Position numbers and translations under genes: made by a program. Positions 35,201 through 41,304 of a stretch of DNA of 64,000 bases are shown piece by piece. The first letter of the stretch is position 1, and every line of letters starts with the position of its first letter. Under the pieces are notes generated by a model. The model was not told the DNA's origin. It ran no database searches and saw only the letters and a list, made by a program, of their open reading frames with translations. This DNA comes from Mycolicibacterium elephantis DSM 44368 (GTDB lineage Bacteria > Actinomycetota > Actinomycetes > Mycobacteriales > Mycobacteriaceae). The stretch spans positions 62,001 to 126,000 of the forward strand of contig NZ_ATDN01000089.1 of assembly GCF_004014805.1 (NCBI RefSeq). The letters are read 5' to 3'.

Positions 35201-35949
35201 GGCACGTCGGTCTGGTCACCGAAGACCTGCGGGGAGGCCACCGGAAGGTCCGCATACCAGTCGTAGAACGACGTCATCACGCCGCCGATCAACTCGATGA
35301 AGCGTGACCCCGCCGCGAACGACACCATCGACATCGCCGGGATCGGCGAGAAGCCGGCGACCCGGTCGGGACCGTAGCGTTTGATCGTGTGCACGTGGGC
35401 AGCGGCGATCATCTCCGCGGCCTCGGCCCAACCGATCCGCACGAGGCCACCCATCCCGCGGGCCCGTTGATAACGCCGTCGCCGCTCGGGATCGGCCTGA
35501 ATGTCGGCCCAGGCCGCCACCGGATCACGCAGCCGGGCCTTGGCTTCCCGGTACATCTCGACGAGCACCCCGCGGGCGTACGGATAGCGAACCCGGGTGG
35601 GCGAATACGTGTACCAGGAGAACGCAGCCCCGCGCGGACACCCGCGCGGTTCGTACTCCGGCCGGTCCGGGCCCACGGAGGGATAGTCGGTCTCCTGGGT
35701 CTCCCAGGTGATGATCCCTTCCTTGACGTAGACCTTCCAGGAGCACGAGCCCGTGCAGTTGACGCCGTGGGTGGACCGGACGATCTTGTCGTGGCTCCAC
35801 CGGTCGCGGTAGAAGACGTCACCTCGGCGGCCACCGCGCCGGATGACCGTGCGCCCGTCCTCCGAGATCTCGCCGGGGGTGAAGAAGCGGCCGCTGCGCT
35901 CAAGCAGTTCCTCGATCCGGCCGCCCGTGCGCGGCGGTGTGGTGGTCAT
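32248..35949 (-). CDS. narG: Respiratory nitrate reductase alpha subunit (molybdopterin)
   Basis: 1233 residues, full length. The FS0 cluster motif H-G-V-N-C-T-G-S-C lies near residue 60 and the molybdenum-ligand Asp in S-F-Y-D-W-Y-A-D-L-P near residue 230. It reduces nitrate to nitrite on the cytoplasmic side with electrons from NarHI, supporting respiration without oxygen. It overlaps narK by 4 bp upstream and narH by 4 bp downstream. Confidence 0.96.
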   Translation of the reverse strand: MTTTPPRTGGRIEELLERSGRFFTPGEISEDGRTVIRRGGRRGDVFYRDRWSHDKIVRSTHGVNCTGSCSWKVYVKEGIITWETQETDYPSVGPDRPEYEPRGCPRGAAFSWYTYSPTRVRYPYARGVLVEMYREAKARLRDPVAAWADIQADPERRRRYQRARGMGGLVRIGWAEAAEMIAAAHVHTIKRYGPDRVAGFSPIPAMSMVSFAAGSRFIELIGGVMTSFYDWYADLPVASPQVFGDQTDVPESGDWWDASYLMMWGSNVPVTRTPDAHWMAEVRYRGTKVVTVSPDYADNTKFADEWMPCAAGTDGALAMAMGHVILTECYVRNRVPFFVDYARQYTDLPFLVKLEERDGALVPGKNLTAADLGAEFAEQENAAFKPALLDGATDTVTVPHGSLGFRFGEDGVGKWNLDLGELAPALTVAPPPGRQGEVAEVVLPRFDGIDGQGATLTRGVPVRRVGEHLVCTVFDLMLAQYGVTRPGLPGEWPAGYGDAAHPYTPAWQEPITGVSAAQAIRVAKEFARNAEESGGRSMIIMGAGICQWFHGDATYRAVLAMLLLTGSMGRNGGGWAHYVGQEKCRPVTGWATMAMATDWSRPPRQVPGTSFWYVHTDQWRYDGYRADALASPTARGRFRDRHTMDVLASATAMGWSPFYPQFDRSSLDVADDAREAGQDIGEYVGQQLASGGLKLAVTDPDNPANWPRVLSVWRSNLLGSSSKGNEYFLRHLLGTDSNLQADPAPDHLRPNGVTCTDEIPEGKLDLLMSIDFRMTSTTLLSDVVLPAATWYEKYDLSSTDMHPYVHAFSPAIDPPWETRSDYEAFGAITRAFSALAVKHLGKRTDVVMSALQHDTPGAMSYPGGTEHDWRTTGHTPVPGKTMGPLAVVERDYPAIIDKWLTLGPLVDRLGMTTKGVTFHPDKEVDELAAKFGVMNSGVAEGRPAINSAERMAEAILALSGTTNGRLAVEGFRDLERRTGRPLAHLAEGSEERRITFADTQARPVPVITSPEWSGSETGGRRYAPFSVNIEELKPFHTLTGRMHFYLDHDWLEELGEQLPIYRPPLDMHRLFGEPQVGSEGVGLTVRYLTPHSKWSIHSEYQDNLLMLSLSRGGPTMWMSPGDAAKIGVADNDWVEAVNRNGVLVCRAIVSHRMPDGVVFVYHVQERTIDVPLTETTGKRGGIHNSLTRLLIKPSHLAGGYAQNAFAFNYLGPTGNQRDEVTVVRRRSQEVVFS

Positions 35950-37172
35950 GGCGTGGACTCCTCGCGAACGGCCGTGGATTCGTGCGCGTGTAGCCGCAGT
36001 GCCGTGTACGCAAATGCCACCAGCGCGGTGGCCACGAGCAGCAGCAGCCCTATCGTGTAGTCGTTGTCGACCGGGTCATAGCTGGCGCCCATCACCAGCG
36101 GCGGGAAGTAACCGCCCAGTCCGCCCGCGGCCGCGACGATGCCGGTGACCGAGCCCACCGACCGAGCGGGTGAGCGCAGGGCGACCCAGGCGAACACCCC
36201 GCCGGTGCCGACGCCGAGGAAGACCGCCAGCGTGATGAACGTCGCCGCCGACCACACGTCCGGCGGCGGTTGGAACACCGCGATGAAGGCCAGCAGGGCG
36301 GTGCCCGCGAAGGACGCCAACACCACGTACTTCGGCGCGAACCTGTCCGCGAGCGCGCCGCCGACGGGTCGAGCCAGCACCGCGGCGAGCGCGAAGCCGG
36401 CCGTACGGGCGCCCGCGTCGACGGCCGAGAAGTGATAGATGGTCTTGATATAGGTGGGTAGATAGTTGCTGAATGCGACGAAGCCACCGAAGACCACCGC
36501 ATACAAGAACGACATCTCCCACGTGACGCGTAGCTTCGCGGCCGCCGCCAGCTTCGGCAGCACCTTGTCGGTGTTCGGGACGAACGTCGGTGAGTTTTGC
36601 ATCGCCACCAGGCACAGCACCGCGGTCAGCGCCAACACCACCGCGATGATGACGTGGGTTGGGAACAGCCCGAACCAGCCGACGAAGCGCGGGGTGAAGA
36701 ACGCCGACAGCGCGGTGCCGACCATGCCCATCCCGAACACGCCCGTCGCGAAGCCGCGCCGCGAGGCCGGGTACCAGTTGTTCGCGAAGGGTATGCCGAC
36801 GGCGAAGATCGTTCCGGCGATACCGAGGAAGAAGCCGCACACCAGCAATCCCGGATAGGAACCGGCCGCCCCTGCCGCGCCGACCGCGAGCACCGGGATG
36901 ATCGACGCCAGCGAGATCGCGATGAACATCACGCGCCCACCGAATCGGTCGGTGAGCGAGCCGATGACGATCCGGCCGAGCGATCCGACCAGTATCGGTG
37001 TCGCCACGAGCACGGACGCCTCGGCGCTGCTCAGCGAGAGGTCCCCGGCGTACAGCGTGGACAGCGGGCCGATCATGTTCCAGGCCCAGAAGTTGATGGC
37101 GGAGACCCAGGTGGCCAGCGCCAGGTTGACCGTTCGTCGTGCGCCGGCGTCCGGCGTTGTCGCCGTGTTCAC
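35946..37172 (-). CDS. narK: Nitrate/nitrite transporter, major facilitator family
   Basis: About 408 residues and 12 membrane helices. The N-terminal helix W-A-W-N-M-I-G-P-L-S matches M. tuberculosis NarK2, and the helix 2-3 loop R-I-V-I-G-S-L-T-D-R-F-G-G-R is the MFS signature. It imports nitrate or exchanges it for nitrite. Start: GTG 37172 is preferred to the TTG at 37184, though neither has a strong ribosome binding site. It is the first of five genes narK-G-H-J-I coupled by 4-bp overlaps or 1-bp spacing, and lies 66 bp after the tdt gene on the same strand. Confidence 0.9.
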   Translation of the reverse strand: MNTATTPDAGARRTVNLALATWVSAINFWAWNMIGPLSTLYAGDLSLSSAEASVLVATPILVGSLGRIVIGSLTDRFGGRVMFIAISLASIIPVLAVGAAGAAGSYPGLLVCGFFLGIAGTIFAVGIPFANNWYPASRRGFATGVFGMGMVGTALSAFFTPRFVGWFGLFPTHVIIAVVLALTAVLCLVAMQNSPTFVPNTDKVLPKLAAAAKLRVTWEMSFLYAVVFGGFVAFSNYLPTYIKTIYHFSAVDAGARTAGFALAAVLARPVGGALADRFAPKYVVLASFAGTALLAFIAVFQPPPDVWSAATFITLAVFLGVGTGGVFAWVALRSPARSVGSVTGIVAAAGGLGGYFPPLVMGASYDPVDNDYTIGLLLLVATALVAFAYTALRLHAHESTAVREESTP

Positions 37173-37238
37173 GGCTCCAGACAACCACCGAATGCCGAAG
37201 TCAGTACCGTTTTGGTGAAAACCACTGTGCCGCTTGAT

Positions 37239-38309
37239 TCATCTGACCTCTGCCCGTGGCCGGACGGTGGTCATCAGGTGATAGGCCATCGCGAGGAAGA
37301 TGCACGCCCACGCCGCCAGCGCGATCCAGATCTCGACGTCTCCGATGGCCCTCACGATCGGCAGGTGGTCGGCCTGCCCGAGGTACAGCGCACCCACGCC
37401 GTACATGCCCAGTGGGAACACGATGCTCCACAACGTCGGGTCGTAGCGCAACGGGACCCGGTGGACCACGTGCCGCCAGACGCCGCCCGCGAGCAGTGGC
37501 GGAATCAGCCAGCTGCCGAACGCCCAGAACGTCACCGACGCGCCCGCGATAAGGCCGCGGGTGGCCGCAACCATTGGGGCGTCGGCCATCTCGACGATCC
37601 TGGCACCGGCCAGCACGGTGATCGCGGTGGCGCCCATGGCGACCCAGTACGGCGGGGTCAGATCGGCGGGCTCGAACGGGTACATCAGCATCCGGACGAC
37701 GACCAGCACGGCGACCACCGCGTACAGGAACACCCCGACCGACCAGGAGAAGACCGCGATCAGCGCCAGTTCCCGTCGGCCAGAAGTGAGTTCGGGCTGC
37801 AGCACGGCCGCCAGCACCGCGACGGACTGGCTGGCGACCACCCAGATGAACCACGCGCCGTTCGCGACGTGCAGGGTGGGGCGCGGCCGGTGGCCCAGTA
37901 CCGCTGTCCACGGCACGACGTAGCCGAGGATCACCCAGGCCACCACTGCGACGACAAGCAGGATGAGCGCCGCCCGGTAATGGGCGTCGAGGGCCAGCCG
38001 GGTGCCGAGCACATTGGTGGCGGCGACGAACGTGAACATGCCGAACCCCCGGCGTGGGTCGGCCAGGTCGGCCGCGAAGTCCGCGCGGAATGCGGCGATC
38101 CGCACCGCGCTCAACGCGACGAGAACGCCGTAGGCGGCACAGGTGAGCCACAGCAGCGCCACCGAAACGGTATCCGCGTGGTGGTACTGCATCGCGATCG
38201 ACACGATGCCGGTGGCCATCACCAGTGCGAAGTAACCGGGGTGCAGGGTTCGTACGGCCTTGTGCACTCCCGATTCCCGCGGTGTCGGCACCGCCGTGCG
38301 CTTCGCCAT
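37239..38309 (-). CDS. TDT/SLAC1-type membrane transporter (tellurite resistance/C4-dicarboxylate family)
   Basis: 356 residues with about ten hydrophobic helices and the family N-terminus H-P-G-Y-F-A-L-V-M-A-T-G-I-V-S. Relatives (TehA, SLAC1) are anion channels or exporters, including nitrate- and nitrite-permeable ones. Located between copD/nirK and narK it may move nitrite, nitrate or another small anion (inference). It starts 12 bp after the copD-like gene. Confidence 0.85.
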   Translation of the reverse strand: MAKRTAVPTPRESGVHKAVRTLHPGYFALVMATGIVSIAMQYHHADTVSVALLWLTCAAYGVLVALSAVRIAAFRADFAADLADPRRGFGMFTFVAATNVLGTRLALDAHYRAALILLVVAVVAWVILGYVVPWTAVLGHRPRPTLHVANGAWFIWVVASQSVAVLAAVLQPELTSGRRELALIAVFSWSVGVFLYAVVAVLVVVRMLMYPFEPADLTPPYWVAMGATAITVLAGARIVEMADAPMVAATRGLIAGASVTFWAFGSWLIPPLLAGGVWRHVVHRVPLRYDPTLWSIVFPLGMYGVGALYLGQADHLPIVRAIGDVEIWIALAAWACIFLAMAYHLMTTVRPRAEVR

Positions 38310-38321
38310 CTCGCGTCGACC

Positions 38322-38765
38322 CTAACCGCCCTCCACCAGCGCGGTGGCGAGAAGCACGACGCCCAGCGAGCCGATCAGCGAGGCGATCGAAGCGGTTCTG
38401 GCCGCGCTGGGCCGTCGGCGCGCCTGCGCCATACCGTGCAGGGAGGCCGCCACCATCACCGCGGCGAACAACAGCACCTTCACGATGAGCACCCGGCCGT
38501 ATCCGGGTTCGGACAGCGAGGCCCACGTGACGCCGTGCCGGACGGCCAGCAGGACCCCGGTGGTGATCTGCACGGGCAGGAACACGGCGAACGTGACGAG
38601 CGCGAACCGCCGGCCGACGTTGCGCAGCACCTGCGCCCGGTCGGGCACGCTGAGCAACCGGTAGGCGGGCGGCAACACGATCAGGGTCACCGTCAGCTGA
38701 CCACCGACCCACACGATGGCCCCCACCACATGAAGAAACCGCACCACGGTCCAGATGTCGATCAT
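38322..38765 (-). CDS. CopD-like membrane protein
   Basis: 147 residues with four hydrophobic helices. The opening R-F-L-H-V-V-G-A-I-V-W-V-G-G and the later conserved Arg/His positions are typical of the CopD domain, associated with copper entry to the periplasmic side. It overlaps nirK by 4 bp and probably helps supply copper to the reductase. Confidence 0.82.
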   Translation of the reverse strand: MIDIWTVVRFLHVVGAIVWVGGQLTVTLIVLPPAYRLLSVPDRAQVLRNVGRRFALVTFAVFLPVQITTGVLLAVRHGVTWASLSEPGYGRVLIVKVLLFAAVMVAASLHGMAQARRRPSAARTASIASLIGSLGVVLLATALVEGG

Positions 38766-40087
38766 GGCCGGTCCGTCACCTCGATGACACCGTGCGCGCC
38801 GCCCTCGGCGTGGCGCATGTCGTGATCGACGAACGGGTAGTGGCCGGCCTCGGGAAAGCTCAGCTCGACGAAACCGCCTTGGGCGGGCGCCAGATCCAGC
38901 ACCTGCGCGCCGCCGGACCGCGCGTCGGGGCCCAGCACCCAGGCGCCTTCGCGGTAGACGGTGTCGAACTGGCCGCCGACGACGTGAAAGGCGGTGCTGC
39001 CGCCGGGTCCCGCGTTGACGACCCAGATCCGGACCCGCTCACCCGTGTGCGCCCGCAGCGGCGCGTGGTCGTACTGAGCCGCCATGCCGTTGAACATCCA
39101 GCCGTCGGGTTGGTCGGCGTTGATCTTGTCGACCTGCTCCTGCCCGCCGGGCTCACCGAGATAGAGCTGGGCGGACACCAGCGCGTACTCCCGGTCCACC
39201 TCGGGCAGCCCGGGCGGGTCGATGATCACCGCGCCGTACATGCCGTTGGCGATGTGCTGAGACATCGGCATCGTGCTGCAGTGGTAAAGCCAGGCGCCGG
39301 CGCGGTGCGCGGTGAACCGGTACACGAGTCGCTCGCCCGGATCGATGGTGCGCATCGGCCCGTCGGGGGCCAGCGCTCCGGCATGGAAATCGATGCCGTG
39401 ACCCATCTCGGTGTCGTTGATCAACGTGATCTCGAACCGGTCGCCCACCCGGCCGCGCAGCGTTGGCCCGGGTGCCGAGCCGGCGAACGTCCATCGCTGT
39501 TCCTGGCGTCCTGGCGCGACTTCCAATTCCCGGTTCACGGCGCGCAATTCGATGCGATGCACGCTTCCCGTCGCCGGCTCGAGCGCGGCGTCGCGCGCCA
39601 CCCATCCCGGCGACGGGTCGGCCGCCAGATCCAGCACGCCGGGAACGTCGGAGGCGTCGGTCTCCGGAGCATGGTGGTGTGCGCCCTGGACCCGGATCGA
39701 CATGGTCATCCCCGCGGCGCGGTGACCCGCCACCGCGCACCACGCCTCGCGATCGGTGTAGACCGGCCCGACGTCCAGGAGCGCGGTCTGCCCTCGGCGC
39801 AGACGAGGGGTGCGCTCACCGCTGTCTAGCTGCAGGTCGTGCACCATCGCCTCGCGGTTGGTCACCCGCAGCACCAACCGGGTGCCCTCGGGCACCTCGA
39901 CGGTGTCCGGGCGCACCCGCATCTCGTCGAGCACGACGTCGACGGTGAGCACCCCACCGGACTCCGTGGTCGGCGGGTCGGCGATCTGGTGTTCGGTCTG
40001 CTGACCGGTGCCGGCGGCCACCACGGCGAGCACGAGCGCGACCACGCCGATCAGGACACCCAACGCGGTGCCGGGAATTCGTAACAC
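38762..40087 (-). CDS. nirK: Membrane-anchored copper nitrite reductase with extra N-terminal cupredoxin domain
   Basis: About 441 residues. A single N-terminal helix anchors an extra cupredoxin domain (about 45-135) followed by the two NirK domains. Type 1 copper ligands: His in G-H-G-I-D-F-H, Cys in Y-H-C-S-T, and H...M in S-Q-H-I-A-N-G-M-Y. Type 2 ligands: second His of G-I-D-F-H, His of Y-H-C, and His of F-H-V-V-G-G; the catalytic Asp in I-D-F-H is kept. It reduces nitrite to NO. The longer ATG starts (40129, 40114) are disfavoured because 40129 lies inside a 12/14 DosR box; GTG 40087 is exactly 42.5 bp from the box centre, as in other leaderless genes here. Confidence 0.87.
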   Translation of the reverse strand: MLRIPGTALGVLIGVVALVLAVVAAGTGQQTEHQIADPPTTESGGVLTVDVVLDEMRVRPDTVEVPEGTRLVLRVTNREAMVHDLQLDSGERTPRLRRGQTALLDVGPVYTDREAWCAVAGHRAAGMTMSIRVQGAHHHAPETDASDVPGVLDLAADPSPGWVARDAALEPATGSVHRIELRAVNRELEVAPGRQEQRWTFAGSAPGPTLRGRVGDRFEITLINDTEMGHGIDFHAGALAPDGPMRTIDPGERLVYRFTAHRAGAWLYHCSTMPMSQHIANGMYGAVIIDPPGLPEVDREYALVSAQLYLGEPGGQEQVDKINADQPDGWMFNGMAAQYDHAPLRAHTGERVRIWVVNAGPGGSTAFHVVGGQFDTVYREGAWVLGPDARSGGAQVLDLAPAQGGFVELSFPEAGHYPFVDHDMRHAEGGAHGVIEVTDRP

Positions 40088-40122
40088 AAGATCAGATAAC
40101 GCAGCGGTCACCATCCCCGGTA

Positions 40123-40136
40123 GGGACATTGGTCCC
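40123..40136. promoter_or_regulatory. DosR box between nirK and the YVTN lipoprotein gene
   Basis: GGGACATTGGTCCC matches 12 of 14 core positions and has perfect GGGAC/GTCCC arms. It is 86.5 bp upstream of the lipoprotein ATG (40216) and 42.5 bp from the proposed nirK start (40087). Confidence 0.85.
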
Positions 40137-40215
40137 CTTCCGCGACGACTGCAGCCCCTAGCGCTTCACCGCCTGCTGGGCCATGCTCGCAGCGAGCCGG
40201 AGGAGATGATTTCCC

Positions 40216-41304
40216 GTGCGGTCGCGATTCGCCGTGATGTCGGTTGCCCTGCTGGTCACAGGAATGGTCGCGGCGTGCGCCGACGGCACCGGCGACAGCG
40301 CCGAGCGCACCGAACCGGGTCCGGTGACCGGCGCCGTGTGGGTCGCCAACGAGGGTGCGGACAGCCTCAGCGTCGTCGATGCGGCCACCGACGCCGTCGT
40401 CAGCACGCTCGAAGGCATCCAGTCGCCGCACAACGTCCAGTTGGGTTCCGATGGCGACATCGCCTACGCGGTGAGCGGCAGCACCAACAGGGTCGTCGCC
40501 ATCGACACCGCCGCGTACGCGGTCCACGCGTTCGCCGACACCGGGCCGGGCCCCGCGCATGTGATCGAGGCGCCCAACGGCAAGGTGTATGTGACCAACG
40601 CCGGAGACGGCACGGTATCGGTCTATCAAAGTGCGGCGTTGACGCCGGTCACCACTATTGACCTCGGCGGCATGCCGCACGGGCTGCGGGCGGCGGCAGA
40701 CGGTTCGGTGATCGTGGTGGCCAACACCATGGCAGGCAGGCTCGATCTGATCGATCCGGCGACCGACGCGCTGCGGGGGTCCGTGCCGGTGGGCAGCGAA
40801 CCGCTACAGGTCGCGGTCACCGCCGACGGCCGCTATGCGTACAGCAGCGTCACCGAACCCCCGGCCGTGGTGAAGGTCGACCTCATGACAAAAAAGGTGG
40901 TGGGCAGCACCGACGTTCCCACCCCGCCGGTGCAGCTGTACCTGACTCCGGATGAAGGCTCGGTGCTGAGCGCCGATCAGGGAACCGTCGACGCGCCGGG
41001 CCGGACCGTGTCGGTGATCGACACCGAGGCGATGCTCCCGCGGGGCACGGTCGACGCGGGTTCCGGGCCGCACGGTGTGGTGATCGACACCGACGCGACG
41101 CGGGCGTGGGTGACCAACACGTTCGACGACACGGTGTCGGCGATCGACTTGGACGACCTGTCGGTGTCGGCGACGATCCCCGTCGGCCGTGAACCCAACG
41201 GAATCAGTTATTCGCCCCGACCGCCCGCCGCGGACGCCCCCGTCACCACGACGTTGAATCTGCCCGCGCCGGAACACCAGTCAGCACACGGCCACGGCCA
41301 CTAG
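40216..41304 (+). CDS. YVTN/YncE-type beta-propeller lipoprotein
   Basis: 362 residues. The signal peptide ends in the lipobox V-A-A-C (Cys about 21), so it is anchored on the outer face of the membrane. About seven repeats of the V-A-N/T...V-V-D/I-D-x-A-T type (for example V-W-V-A-N-E-G, V-Y-V-T-N-A-G, A-W-V-T-N-T-F) build a beta-propeller. The tail H-Q-S-A-H-G-H-G-H could bind copper. Similar propellers accompany denitrification genes; here it is divergent from nirK and shares its DosR box. Role inferred as electron or metal partner of NirK. It overlaps the flavoprotein gene by 4 bp, tail to tail. Confidence 0.85.
   Translation: MRSRFAVMSVALLVTGMVAACADGTGDSAERTEPGPVTGAVWVANEGADSLSVVDAATDAVVSTLEGIQSPHNVQLGSDGDIAYAVSGSTNRVVAIDTAAYAVHAFADTGPGPAHVIEAPNGKVYVTNAGDGTVSVYQSAALTPVTTIDLGGMPHGLRAAADGSVIVVANTMAGRLDLIDPATDALRGSVPVGSEPLQVAVTADGRYAYSSVTEPPAVVKVDLMTKKVVGSTDVPTPPVQLYLTPDEGSVLSADQGTVDAPGRTVSVIDTEAMLPRGTVDAGSGPHGVVIDTDATRAWVTNTFDDTVSAIDLDDLSVSATIPVGREPNGISYSPRPPAADAPVTTTLNLPAPEHQSAHGHGH

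Noticed and set aside
33532..35307. 591-codon open frame on the plus strand inside narG
   Set aside because: Antisense shadow of a GC-rich gene; His/Arg/Gly-rich composition without any fold, and narG on the other strand is fully supported by motifs.
37185..37238. FNR/CRP-like half palindrome GGTGAAAACCAC before narK
   Set aside because: Only a partial match to the mycobacterial CRP consensus (TGTGA-N6-TCACA) and too short to support a site.
37201..38712. 503-codon minus-strand frame overlapping the tdt gene
   Set aside because: Arg/Gly-rich out-of-frame shadow; the TDT transporter frame has clear membrane helices.
36597..38825. 742-codon open frame on the plus strand across narK, tdt and copD
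   Set aside because: Extremely rich in His, Arg, Asp and Gly, typical of antisense frames; three well supported membrane proteins lie on the minus strand.
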